Notes: generated by a model not told the origin, from the sequence alone. 62,900 nucleotides of DNA from Nemertoderma westbladi (GCA_032718475.1 JAUCBJ010004355.1:1-62900); one strand, 5' to 3'; counted from the first letter of the stretch, positions 39,932-52,320 are shown. A program made the numbers and translations.

Positions 39932-42900
39932 CACCCTCAAGAACCACGCCCGTTATGTTGTCCCCACCCACCTCCACCCTTTAAGAACCACGTCCCGTTA
40001 TGATGTCCCCACCCACCTCGACCCTCTAAGAACCACGCCCGCTATGTTGTCCCCACCCACCTCGACCTTCTAAGAACCACGCCCGATATGTTGTCCCCAC
40101 GCACCTCCACCCTCTAAGAACCACGCCCGTTATGTTGTCCCCACCCACCAACACCCTCTAAGAACCACGCCGTTATGTTGTCCCCACCCACCTCCACCCT
40201 CTAAGAACCACGCCCGTTATGTTGTCCCCACCCACCTCCACCCTTTAAGAACCACGCCGGTATGTTGTCCCCACCCACATCCACCCTCTAAGAACCACGC
40301 CCGATATGTTGTCCCCACCTACCTCCACCCTCTAAGAACCACGTCCGTTGTGTTGTCCCCACCCACCTCCACCCTTTAAGAACCACGCCCGTTGTGTTGT
40401 CCCCACCCACCTCCACCCTTTAAGAACAACGCCCGGATATGTTGTCCACACCCACCTCCGCCCTCTAGCTCTAAGAACCACGCCCGTAATGTTGTCCCCA
40501 CCCACCTCCACCCTCTAAGAACCACGCCCGTTATGTTGTCCCCACCCACATCCACCCTCTAAGAACCACGCCCGATATGTTGTCCCCACATACCTCCACC
40601 CTCTAAGAACCACGCCCGTTGTGTTGTCCCCACCCACCTCCACCCTTTAAGAACCACGCCCGTTGTGTTGTCCCCACCCACCTCCACCCTTTAAGAACCA
40701 CGCCCGGATATGTTGTCCACACCCACCTCCGCCCTCTAGCTCTAAGAACCACGCCCGTAAGTTGTCCCCACCCACATCCACCCTCTAGGAACCACGCCCG
40801 ATATGTTGTCCCCACCCACCTCGATCTTCTATGAACCACGCCCGTTATGTTGTCCCCACCCACCTCCACCCTCTAAGAACCACGCCCCGATATGTTGTCC
40901 CCACCCACCTCCACCCTCTAAGAACCACGCCCGTTATGTTGTCCCCACCCACCTCCACCCTCTAAGAACCACGCCCCACTATGTTGTCTCCACCCACCTC
41001 CACCCTATAAGAACCACGCCCCGATATGTTGTCCCCACCCACCTCCACCCTCTAAGAACCACGCCCCACTATGTTGTCTCCACCCACCTCCACCCTATAA
41101 GAACCACGCCCCGATATGTTGTCCCCACCCACCTCCACCCTCTAAGAACCACGCCCGTTATGTTGTCCCCACCCACCTCCACCCTCTAAGAACCACGCCC
41201 CACTATGTTGTCTCCACCCACCTCCACCCTATAAGAACCACGCCCCACTATGTTGTCTCCACCCACCTCCACCCTATAAGAACCACGCCCGATATGTTGT
41301 CCCCACCCACCTCCACCCTCTAAGAACCACGCCCCACTATGTTGTCTCCACCCACCTCCACCCTCTAAGAACCACGCCCCGATATGTTGTCCCCACCCAC
41401 CTCCACCCTCTAAGAACCACGCCCGTTATGTTGTCCCCACCCACCTCCACCCTCTAAGAACCACGCCCCACTATGTTGTCCCCACCCACCTCCACCCTTT
41501 AAGAACCACGTCCCGTTATGATGTCCCCACCCACCTCGACCCTCTAAGAACCACGCCCGCTATGTTGTCCCCACCAACCTCCACCCTCTAAGAACCACGC
41601 CCGTTATGTTGTCCCCACCCACCTCCACCCTCTAAGAACCACGCCCCACTATGTTGTCCCCACCCACCTCCACCCTCTAAGAACCACGCCCCACTATGTT
41701 GTCCCCACCCACCTCCACCCTCTAAGAACCACGCCCGTTGTGTTGTCCCCACCCACCTCCACCCTTTAAGAACCACGCCCGGATATGTTGTCCCCACCCA
41801 CCAACACCCTCTAAGAACCACGCCGTTATGTTGTCCCCACCCACCTCCACCCTCTAAGAACCACGCCCGTTATGTTGTCCCCACCCACCTCCACCCTTTA
41901 AGAACCACGCCGGTATGTTGTCCCCACCCACATCCACCCTCTAAGAACCACGCCCGATATGTTGTCCCCACCTACCTCCACCCTCTAAGAACCACGTCCG
42001 TTGTGTTGTCCCCACCCACCTCCACCCTTTAAGAACCACGCCCGTTGTGTTGTCCCCACCCACCTCCACCCTTTAAGAACCACGCCCGTTGTGTTGTCCC
42101 CACCCACCTCCACCCTTTAAGAACCACGCCCGGATATGTTGTCCACACCCACCTCCGCCCTCTAGCTCTAAGAACCACGCCCGTAATGTTGTCCCCACCC
42201 ACCTCCACCCTCTAAGAACCACGCCCGTTATGTTGTCCCCACCCACATCCACCCTCTAAGAACCACGCCCGATATGTTGTCCCCACATACCTCCACCCTC
42301 TAAGAACCACGCCCGTTGTGTTGTCCCCACCCACCTCCACCCTTTAAGAACCACGCCCGTTGTGTTGTCCCCACCCACCTCCACCCTTTAAGAACCACGC
42401 CCGGATATGTTGTCCACACCCACCTCCGCCCTCTAGCTCTAAGAACCACGCCCGTAAGTTGTCCCCACCCACATCCACCCTCTAGGAACCACGCCCGATA
42501 TGTTGTCCCCACCCACCTCGATCTTCTATGAACCACGCCCGTTATGTTATCCCCACCCACCTCCACCCTCTAAGAACCACGCCCCGATATGTTGTCCCCA
42601 CCCACCTCCACCCTCTAAGAACCACGCCCGTTATGTTGTCCCCACCCACCTCCACCCTCTAAGAACCACGCCCCACTATGTTGTCTCCACCCACCTCCAC
42701 CCTATAAGAACCACGCCCCGATATGTTGTCCCCACCCACCTCCACCCTCTAAGAACCACGCCCCACTATGTTGTCTCCACCCACCTCCACCCTATAAGAA
42801 CCACGCCCCGATATGTTGTCCCCACCCACCTCCACCCTCTAAGAACCACGCCCGTTATGTTGTCCCCACCCACCTCCACCCTCTAAGAACCACGCCCCAC

Positions 42901-45900
42901 TATGTTGTCTCCACCCACCTCCACCCTATAAGAACCACGCCCACTATGTTGTCTCCACCCACCTCCACCTTATAAGAACCACGCCCGATATGTTGTCCCC
43001 ACCCACCTCCACCCTCTAAGAACCACGCCCCACTATGTTGTCTCCACCCACCTCCACCCTATAAGAACCACGCCCCACTATGTTGTCTCCACCCACCTCC
43101 ACCCTCTAAGAACCACGCCCCGATATGTTGTCCCCACCCACCTCCACCCTCTAAGAACCACGCCCGTTATGTTGTCCCCACCCACCTCCACCCTCTAAGA
43201 ACCACGCCCCACTATGTTGTCCCCACCCACCTCCACCCTTTAAGAACCACGTCCCGTTATGATGTCCCCACCCACCTCGACCCTCTAAGAACCACGCCCG
43301 CTATGTTGTCCCCACCAACCTCCACCCTCTAAGAACCACGCCCGTTATGTTGTCCCCACCCACCTCCACCCTCTAAGAACCACGCCCCACTATGTTGTCC
43401 CCACCCACCTCCACCCTCTAAGAACCACGCCCCACTATGTTGTCCCCACCCACCTCCACCCTCTAAGAACCACGCCCGTTGTGTTGTCCCCACCCACCTC
43501 CACCCTTTAAGAACCACGCCCGGATATGTTGTCCACACCCACCTCCACCCTTTAAGAACCACGCCCGTTATGTTGTCCCCACCCACCTCCACCCCCTAAG
43601 AACTACGCCGGTATGTTGTCCCCACCCACCTCCACCTTCTAAGAACCACGCCCGTTATGTTGTCCCCACCCACCTCCACCCTATAAGAACCACGCCCGTT
43701 ATGTTGTCCCCACCCACCTCCACCCTCTAAGAACCACGCCCCGCTATGTTGTCCCCACCCACCAACACCCTCTAAGAACTACGCCCCGATATGTTGTCCC
43801 CACCCACCTCCATCTTCTAAGAACCACGCCCCGATATGTTGTCCCCACCCACCTCCATCTTCTAAGAACCACGCCCCGATATGTTGTCCCCACCCACCTC
43901 CACCCTCTAAGAACCACGCCCCGATTTGTTGTCCCCACCCACCTCCACCCTATAAGAACCACGCCCGTTATGTTGTCCCCACCCACCTCCACCCTCTAAG
44001 AACCACGCCCGTTATGTTGTCCCCACCCACCTCCACCCTCTAAGAACTACGCCCCGATATGTTGTCCCCACCCACCTCCATCTTCTAAGAACCACGCCCC
44101 GCTATGTTGTCCCCACCCACCTCCACCCTCTAAGAACCACGCCCCGATATGTTGTCCCCACCCACCTCCATCTTCTAAGAACCACGCCCCGATATGTTGT
44201 CCCCACCCACCTCCACCCTCTAAGAACCACGCCCCGCCTATAAGAACCACGTCCCGTTATGTTGTCCCCACCCACCTCCACCCTCTAAGAACCACGCCCG
44301 ATATGTTGTCCCCACCCACCTCCACCCTATAAGAACCACGCCCGTTATGTTGTTCCCACCCACCTCCACCCTCTAAGAACCACGCCCCGCTATGTTGTCC
44401 CCACCCACCTCCACCCTATAAGAACTACGCCCCGATATGTTGTCCCCACCCACCTCCACCCTCTAAGAACCACGCCCCGCCTATAAGAACCACGTCCCGT
44501 TATGTTGTCCCCACCCACCTCCACCCTCTAAGAACCACGCCCGATATGTTGTCCCCACCCACCTCCACCCTATAAGAACCACGCCCGTTATGTTGTCCCC
44601 ACCCACCAACACCCTCTAAGAACTACGCCCCGATATGTTGTCCCCACCCACCTCCACCCTATAAGAACTACGCCCCGATATGTTGTCCCCACCCACCTCC
44701 ACCCTCTAAGAACCACGCCCCGCCTATAAGAACCACGTCCCGTTATGTTGTCCCCACCCACCTCCACCCTCTAAGAACCACGCCCGATATGTTGTCCCCA
44801 CCCACCTCCACCCTCTAAGAACCACGCCCCGCTATGTTGTCCCCACCCACCTCCACCCTCTAAGAACCACGCCCGTTATGTTGTCCCCACCCACCTCCAT
44901 CTTCTAAGAACCACGCCCCGATATGTTGTCCCCACCCACCTCCACCCTATAAGAACCACGCCCCACTATGTTGTCCCCACCCACCAACACTCTCTAAGAA
45001 CCACGCCCCGCTATGTTGTCCCCACCCACCTCCACCCTCTAAGAACCACGCCCCGATATGTTGTCCCCACCCACCTCCATCTTCTAAGAACCACGCCCCG
45101 ATATGTTGTCCCTACCCACCTCCACCCTCTAAGAACCACGCCCCGCCTATAAGAACCACGTCCCGTTATGTTGTCCCCACCACCTCCACCCTCTAAGAAC
45201 CACGCCCGTAATGTTGTCCCCACCCACATCCACCCTCTAAGAACCACGCCCGATATGTTGTCCCCACCCACCTCCACCCTCTAAGAACCACGCCCGATAT
45301 GTTGTCCCCACCCACCTCCACCCTCTAAGAACCACGCCCCGCTATGTTGTCCCCACCCACCTCCACCCTATAAGAACCACGCCCGATATGTTGTCCCCAC
45401 CCACCTCCACCCTCTAAGAACCACGCCCCGATATGTTGTCCCCACCCACCTCCACCCTCTAAGAACCACGCCCCGATATGTTGTCCCCACCCACCTCCAC
45501 CCTCTAAGAACCACGCCCCGATATGTTGTCCCCACCCACCTCCACCCTATAAGAACCACGCCCCGATATGTTGTCCCCACCCACCTCCACCCTCTAAGAA
45601 CAACGCCCGATATGTTGTCCCCACCCACCTCTTCCCTTTAAGAACCACGCCCCGCTATGTTGTCCCCACCCACCTCCACCCTCTAAGAACCACGCCCGAT
45701 ATGTTGTCCCCACCCACCTCCACCCTATAAGAACCACGCCCCGATATGTTGTCCCCACCCACCTCCACCCTCTAAGAACCACGCCCGATATGATGTCCCC
45801 ACCCACCTCGACCTCCTAAGAACCACGCCCGTTATGTTGTCCCCACCCACCTCCATCTTCTAAGTACCACGCCCCGATATGTTGTCCCCACCCACCTCCA

Positions 45901-48332
45901 CCCTCTAAGAACCACGCCTCGCCTATAAGAACCACGTCCCGTTATGTTGTCCCCACCCACCTCCACCCTCTAAGAACCACGCCCGATATGTTGTCCCCAC
46001 CCACCTCCACCCTCTAAGAACCACGCCCCGTTATGTTTTCCCCACCCACCTCCACCCTCTAAGAACCACGCCCGTTATGTTGTCCCCACCCACCCCGACC
46101 TCCTAAGAACCGCGCCCCGTTATGCTGTCCCCACCCACCTCCATCCTCTAAGAACCACGCCCGATATGTTGTCCCCACCCACCTCCACCCTCTAAGAACC
46201 ACGCCCGATATGTTGTCCCCACCCACCTCCACCCTATAAGAACCACGTCCCGTTATGATGTCCCCACCCACCTCGACCTCCTAAGAACCACGCCCCGTTA
46301 TGCTGTCCCCACCCACCTCCATCCTCTAAGAACCACGCCCGATATGTTGTCCCCACCCACCTCCACCCTCTAAGAACCACGCCCGTTATGTTGTCCCCAC
46401 CCACCTCGACCTCCTAAGAACCACGCCCCGTTATGCTGTCCCCACCCACCTCCATCCTCTAAGAACCACGCCCGATATGTTGTCCCCACCCACCTCCACC
46501 CTCTAAGAACCACGCCCGATATGTTGTCCCCACCCACCTCCACCCTATAAGAACCACGCCCCGTTATGCTGTCCCCACCCACCTCCATCCTCTAAGAACC
46601 ACGCCCGATATGTTGTCCCCACCCACCTCCACCCTCTAAGAACCACGCCCGATATGTTGTCCCCACCCACCTCCACCCTCTAAGAACCACGCCCGATATG
46701 TTGTCCCCACCCACCTCCACCCTCTAAGAACCACGCCCGATATGTTGTCCCCACCCACCTCCACCCTCTAAGAACCACGCCCCGATATGTTGTCCCCACC
46801 CACCTCCACCCTATAAGAACCACGCCCCGTTATGCTGTCCCCACCCACCTCCATCCTCTAAGAACCACGCCCGATATGTTGTCCCCACCCACCTCCACCC
46901 TCTAAGAACCACGCCCGATATGTTGTCCCCACCCACCTCCACCCTATAAGAACCACGTCCCGTTATGATGTCCCCACCCACCTCGACCCTCAAAGAACCA
47001 CGCCCGATATGTTGTCCCCACCCACCTCGACCTTCTGAGAACCACGCCCCGTTATGTTGTCCCCACCCACCAACACCCTCTAAGAACCACGCCGTTATGT
47101 TGTCCCCACCCACCTCCACCCTTTAAGAACCACGCCGGTATGTTGTCCCCACCCACCTCCACCCTCTAAGAACCACGCCCCGATATGTTGTCCCCACCCA
47201 CCTCCACCCTTTAAGAACCACGCCGGTATGTTGTCCCCACCCACCTCCACCCTCTAAGAACCACGCCCCGATATGTTGTCCCCACCCACCTCCACCCTCT
47301 AAGAACCACGCCCCGCTATGTTGTCCACACCCACCTCCACCCTTTAAGAACCACGCCGGTATGTTGTCCCCACCCACCTCCACCCTCTAAGAACCACGCC
47401 CCGATATGTTGTCCCCACCCACCTCCACCCTTTAAGAACCACGCCGGTATGGTGTCCCCACCCACCTCCACCCTCTAAGAACCACGCCCCGATATGTTGT
47501 CCCCACCCACCTCGACCTTCTAAGAACCACGCCCCGTTATGTTGTCCCCACCCACCTCCACCCTCTAAGAACCACGCCCGTTATGTTGTCCCCACCCACC
47601 TCCACCCTTTAAGAACCACGCCGGTATGTTGTCCCCACCCACCTCCACCCTCTAAGAACCACGCCCCGATATGTTGTCCCCACCCACCTCCACCCTTTAA
47701 GAACCACGCCGGTATGTTGTCCCCACCCACCTCCACCCTCTAAGAACCACGCCGGTATGTTGTCCCCACCCACCTCCACCCTCTAAGAACCACGCCCCGA
47801 TATGTTGTCTCCACCCACCTCCACCCTCTAAGAACCACGCCCCGCTATGTTGTCCCCACCCACCTCCACCCTCTAAGAACCACGCCCGATATGTTGTCCC
47901 CACCCACCTCCACCCTCTAAGAACCACGCCGGTATGTTGTCCCCACCCACCTCCACCCTCTAAGAACCACGCCGGTATGTTGTCCCCACCCACCTCCACC
48001 CTCTAAGAACCACGCCCCGATATGTTGTCTCCACCCACCTCCACCCTCTAAGAACCACGCCCCGCTATGTTGTCCCCACCCACCTCCACCCTCTAAGAAC
48101 CACGCCCGATATGTTGTCCCCACCCACCTCCACCCTCTAAGAACCACGCCCCGATATGTTGTCCCCACCCACCTCCGCCCTCTAAGAACCACGCCCGTAA
48201 TGTTGTCCCCACCCACCTCCACCCTCTAAGAACCGCGCTCCGATATGTTGTCCCCACCCACCTCGATCTTTTAAGAACCACGCCCGTTATATTATCCCCA
48301 CCCACCTCGACCCTCTAAGAACCACGCCCCGA
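39932..48332. repeat. 44-45 bp minisatellite, about 190 units
   Basis: On the + strand a unit reads CTAAGAACCACGCCCGTTAT, then GTTGTCCCCACCCACCTCC, then ACCCT. Lengths alternate between 44 (CGCCCG) and 45 (CGCCCCG), with occasional partial units such as GCCTATAAGAACCACGTCCC. Starts at 39981, 40026 and 40070 show the spacing. The - strand of each unit carries GGGTGGAGGTGGGTGGGG, a potential G-quadruplex, and GGGCGTGG, a KLF/Sp-type box. Open frames on the - strand (Gly/Trp-rich) change with the 44/45-bp alternation and are not genes. Confidence 0.96.
40148..43541. repeat. 1.65-1.74 kb tandem duplication in the 44-bp array
   Basis: The marker CCACCAACACCCTC at about 40148 recurs at about 41801 (offset 1,653). 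Further right, 40603-40869 recurs at 42300-42566 (offset 1,697) and 41588 recurs at 43329 (offset 1,741). Each step is one extra 44-bp unit, so whole units were added to the right copy after duplication. Confidence 0.85.
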
Positions 48333-48620
48333 TGCCAGGGGCGTAGCCTGAATCTGTCTTGGGGAAGGGCAAACGTTTTGAATTACTACTGTATATTCCA
48401 TACCTAATTCATTATATGGAATAGAGATGTATATTCTAGGTATTCCAGGTCCATATCACTGAAACAGTAACGGCACACAACTACAGAAAGCTGCAACATT
48501 TGCAACATCACCGCACATCCCAGGAGGGGATTGCCTCACGTTTGGGCCATGTCACACCCCAAGGATCTTGCGGTGGCCACATCTTGCGCTATTTGCCCCC
48601 CTCTGGAAACTCCTATGGCA
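48333..48620. mobile_element. Possible small non-autonomous transposon at the satellite edge
   Basis: The left end reads TGCCAGGGGCGTAGCCTG, and the right end CTGGAAACTCCTATGGCA is its inverted repeat at 12 of 18 positions. GGGGCGTAGCC resembles ends I remember for dispersed DNA transposons. The inner flank TTGCCCCCCTC opposite GGGCAAACG extends the pairing. No clear target duplication or coding frame was seen. The left end touches the last satellite unit directly. Confidence 0.4.
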
Positions 48621-49353
48621 GCGACAGGTACGTTATTCTAATTAAAACAATAAAAGGAAGATTTTTCTCGTAATCGTTATTTGAGTAAAATTTTCCACTG
48701 GGGAGGGTTGATATCGATCGCGTCAAGAGTACCGGATCGGTACCCCCTATTTGGCACGCCACATTAACAAATGAGGTTAATGCTGATATGATTACGTCAT
48801 TTCGTATTCTATATTCAGACATTAGTGGGCATTATGGAATAAATACAAATAGACTATAATAATCTCCCATTCCATTAACAGAAATCTTATTGAAATGCCA
48901 GCGCTGGGAGCTACAATCATCTCACTTTAATTGGCTATTTGATTTCTGTATTTGAGGTTTATACAATGTTCTATGGAAGGCATTGGAACTGTTGCTGATA
49001 GTGCCAGCTCTTTCATTCCCTTCACATCATAATCCTTTATAATGGTGACTAATTATTTAATGATAAATTTACTTTTTATTCTCTCACATCAATTCCATCA
49101 ATCACAAACAGTACAGATATAAGATAGCAGAGCCTGCCCAGTAAGCCTACTACTTTAGAGACGGGGGGGGGGTAGGGGGGACAAGACGCAAATCCCATCT
49201 CGGCGAATTAATATCGACTGGCTATAAATAGCCATTAAGTAGATTATTTAATATTAGAATTAGGTAGATTAATTAAATAGTTATTAATAGCTATACCCCG
49301 CCTACCGGTAGGTAATGCAGTAGGCCTATCTGGCTGTCAGGCAAATTTCCACC
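48621..49353. other. AT-rich intergenic DNA
   Basis: No gene, RNA or recognised repeat was found. A G-rich run at 49163-49180 (ten G, TA, six G) is the only notable low-complexity tract. TAGGCCTA and ACCGGT palindromes first appear near 49300. Confidence 0.6.
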
Positions 49354-49445
49354 TATTGTTTACGTGGTATCCAATGACGGCGTTAAGTAATGTCCCCTTA
49401 GTGGACATTACTATAACGCCGTCATGGATTACCACGTAAACAATA
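49354..49445. repeat. 92-bp near-perfect inverted repeat (hairpin or foldback element)
   Basis: The left arm 49354-49395 begins TATTGTTTACGTGGTATCC. The right arm 49403-49445 ends ACCACGTAAACAATA. They are reverse complements over about 42 bp apart from two small indels, with a 7-nt loop (CCTTAGT). A partial relative of the arm, AACGGCGTTGAGTAATGTTA, occurs near 49544. It may be a foldback MITE or the footprint of one, and a transcript through it would fold tightly. Confidence 0.85.
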
Positions 49446-49790
49446 ACACCAAATACAATACTAAATGTACAGGCCAATACAATACAATGCTGTAATGTCC
49501 TCTAAAGTTGTAAAGTGCTAAATAACAACTCGCTGTTAATACTAACGGCGTTGAGTAATGTTACAATTTTCGAATAAAATAAATTTTTTCATTGCTTCGC
49601 ATTTGTAAACACTAGAGCCAAAAATGCATTTCTCAAAAATTTACGTCTTTTTAATGTCAAAATATAGGTCGAATTTTTGACACATTATTTTTGTAGATGA
49701 TAATAGATGAGTTTGAATATTATGTTCCTAAAAAAAATTTACAAACTGTCATATGTATGGGCGGTGCAGCGCCCGTTTTTTTAAAGGGTG
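49446..49790. other. AT-rich intergenic DNA
   Basis: No gene was seen. It holds the partial copy of the hairpin arm near 49544, and a short GGGCG/CGCCC stem followed by a T run at 49759-49782, to which I give no function. Confidence 0.5.
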
Positions 49791-49841
49791 CCTCAAAATG
49801 GGTTCCCCGGCTTTAGATCCTAGAGCACCTTAGATCCTGAA

Positions 49842-50114
49842 CGAACTTAAATCTTTCCCATAGGAACTTAGATCCTTCCCATACGAACTTAGATCCTTCC
49901 CATACGAACTTAGATCCTTCCCATACGAACATAGATCCTTCCCATACGAACTTAGATCCTTCCCATACGAACTTAGAACCTTCCCATAGGAAATTAGATC
50001 CTTCCCATACGAACTTAGATCCTTCCCATAGGAACTTAGATCCTTCCCATACGAACTTAGATCCTTCCCATAGGAACTTAGATCCTCAACATACGAAACT
50101 TAGATCCCACCTTG
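49842..50114. repeat. 21-bp tandem array, left arm (13 units)
   Basis: Units CGAACTTAGATCCTTCCCATA start at 49842 and then every 21 bp up to 50094. Variants have GGAAC or a single substitution (ACATAGATCC, CTTAGAACC). Two further cores without the tail lie at 49813 and 49830. The exact spacing suggests recent amplification. Confidence 0.93.
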
Positions 50115-50439
50115 CATATTGCTGTACCGTAGCTGTGTGCTTTGTTAATGTGAAATGTCATTCCCATAGGCCAGCAGACCTTACTGTAATGTAAATATTA
50201 TAACGCTTGAAGGGAAGCGAACTTAGATCCCACCACCAATACATTGCAATGAATTAGCTATTAATTGGCAAATTATAGTTTGTTGGTGAGTCACTGATCG
50301 CAACTACTTTGAGTGTATGACTGACAGTATGACTTATTTGCATTAGATCATTATAAGTAGTTTTATATGCTTAATGAAACACAGTACAGAAGGTACACTA
50401 CAATATCGATAGAACGCGGCCAACGCACAGTACACGTGG

Positions 50440-50764
50440 GATCTAAGTTCGCTTCTCCTCTAGCGTGTGCTAAGAAATTTATATAAATTGGGATCTAAGT
50501 CAACCTAAGATCTAAGTTCGCTTTGCTTTCAACGTGTGATCTAAGTTCGCTTCGCGACTAGCATGATGATTACGAAAGGCTTTTTAATAGCATATATTGG
50601 GATCTAAGTTCACCTAGTTAGGATCTAAGTTCACCCAGGTAGGATCTAAGTTCACCTAATTAGGATCTAAGTTCACCTAGTTAGGATCTAAGTTCACCCA
50701 GATAGGACCTAAGTTCGGAAAGATCTAAGTTCATCAAAGTCAGGCCTTGCAGGATCTAAGTTCG
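50440..50764. repeat. 21-bp repeat array, right arm, inverted orientation
   Basis: GATCTAAGTT cores occur at 50440, 50492, 50510, 50538, then in strict 21-bp steps at 50601, 50622, 50643, 50664, 50685 and 50706 (the last as GACCTAAG), and at 50722 and 50753. The tandem unit is GATCTAAGTTCACCTAGTTAG. It shares the 13-bp core AGGATCTAAGTTC with the reverse complement of the left-arm unit, but the rest of the unit differs. The two arrays thus expanded independently from a common core. Confidence 0.9.
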
Positions 50765-50782
50765 TTTTACCCTCAAAATGGG

Positions 50783-52320
50783 GTGACTTGATATTGTTTA
50801 ACTGTAATTCATTAGCCTCTACCATCTACGGCACTAGGGTATATTGCAGTTTTTTCTAAAATGTTCTTACGTAGACCTTGATTTTGCAAAATTTGTGCTT
50901 AAATTCATTGATTTAGTTTGCAGTTTTGTCTAAAATGTTTTGTCTTACTTACTGGTGTTAGAATGTCACTATGCAAAGAAAGTCTTTTTCATTTTTAAAG
51001 TGCAATTTATGCAAATTTATGTAATTTTGTGTTATTTAATTTAAAGTTTATATTATATTATTAGCTAATAAATTGATGTAAATTGTTGATCTCAGGAGGT
51101 AGGCCTACGCCTACCGGTGTTGTCGGAACTACGAAATAGGCCTACTGAAATAGTCGCCTGAAAGTTCGAAATTAATGCTTTTAATCTGTCAATACGCAAT
51201 AGGCCTACGAGCCTACGGTACAGCAATGGGCGAAAGGCATAGGCCTATTGAATACTAAACTATTTTGGGGTAGTTCAGTAGTTTTATACTACCGGTATTT
51301 CTGTATTTTGGGGTAATTCGTAGGACCGCTTTTAATATTTCAAATGCATTTAAACTACCAAACATCAGTAAAGTTGCCGTGATGGGCCAATGCCAACTTT
51401 TGGCTACAAATTTGGTCACTATTAAAATATTTACCTTAATTTGTCATGCTTTTTTTTCTCAGATTTATTAGGTAATATCACATCACATCTGACATCAGTC
51501 AGTCAGTTGAAAGCAATTTTTTCGTCGATGATTCCCCTACTGCCCTATGCCCGTGGGCCATGCTGCCATGACGAGCCACTTACAGACTTATACTTTACTT
51601 TATTCAAACTTTGATCATTTAACTGCCTGCCTGTGTGCTGTGCCCATAGCAATTTACCGAATATCTTTTTAAGAAATCTAATCGAATTAGTTATATAGGC
51701 CTACCGGAACCGGTAGCGGCGGTAGGGCTACTAGCTGACTAGAGTAAATAAATAAATATACCGGTAGTAGTAAGGTTAATATATGATATAGGCCTAGGCC
51801 TAGAGAATACGTACGCGATTTAAATCTATTATTTATAAATTTATTCATGATATTATTTATATACTAATCAGCTAATTCATGATGTATACAATATTACTGT
51901 ATTACCGGTAGTAATATGTAAGTAGACCTATGCAATACCGGTATACAATAAAATAAATTATTAAAATAAGAATGTAGTATGTTATGTATGTATGTAATGT
52001 AAGTATTAAGTAAAGTAGGCCTATGTATATAGTATGTAAAGTAAAGTATGTCAGTATGTACAGATGTAGGCCTATATCTAGGTAAAATACCGGTATGTAT
52101 GTAAACTACCGGTAAGGTAAAGTATGTATATCTAGCATTCAACCCCACTCTTACACCAGCAAATGACCAGTACACCCCCATCTATTTATACACAACGTAT
52201 TACCACTGTCATTGAGTGTCACGACTTTCCGACTTTGTAGCACTCGCTTAAATGTTGAAACTGCTAGATGGCATGGGATTGCTGCAGAAAATGGGTGTGT
52301 GTGTGGAGATGTCCAGACAG
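50783..52320. other. AT-rich intergenic DNA with TAGGCCTA and ACCGGT palindromes
   Basis: No coding region, tRNA or ncRNA was recognised. The stretch carries about ten copies of TAGGCCTA-type and about eight of ACCGGT-type palindromes. It also has an imprecise duplication TTGCAGTTTT...CTAAAATGTT (about 50841 and 50929), and a simple GTATGTAAAGTAAAGTA-like tract near 51970-52120. It may contain the promoter or 5' untranslated exons of the receptor gene downstream, but no element can be pinned down. Confidence 0.5.

Larger units (their letters stand above)
49791..50782. mobile_element. Candidate novel element: opposed 21-bp arrays between 12-bp direct repeats
   Basis: The 12-bp sequence CCTCAAAATGGG stands at both ends (49791-49802 and 50771-50782) in the same orientation, like a target-site duplication. 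Inside, every copy of the core CGAACTTAGATC lies left of about 50335, and every copy of its reverse complement GATCTAAGTTCG/A lies to the right. The whole is therefore a loose palindrome. A closer inverted pair surrounds the centre (50206-50234 against about 50437-50466). No open frame of note is present. By analogy with transposase-binding subterminal repeats, I suggest a non-autonomous DNA transposon. A regulatory or structural array is the alternative. I recognise no named family. Confidence 0.5.

Noticed and set aside
40603-48305. - strand Gly/Trp-rich frames (WRWVGTTYRGVVL type)
   Set aside because: They are by-products of the 44/45-bp unit and switch frame wherever unit length changes.
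601-48332. Centromere or telomere identity for the satellites
   Set aside because: No TTAGGG-type repeats are visible, and nothing in the sequence distinguishes centromeric from other heterochromatic or polymorphic satellite DNA.
49759-49782. GGGCG stem-loop plus T run resembling a bacterial terminator
   Set aside because: The stem is five base pairs in animal intergenic DNA with no gene upstream.
49842-50764. CRISPR-like array
   Set aside because: There are no unique spacers: the whole 21-bp unit repeats, the genome is eukaryotic, and the two arms are inverted.
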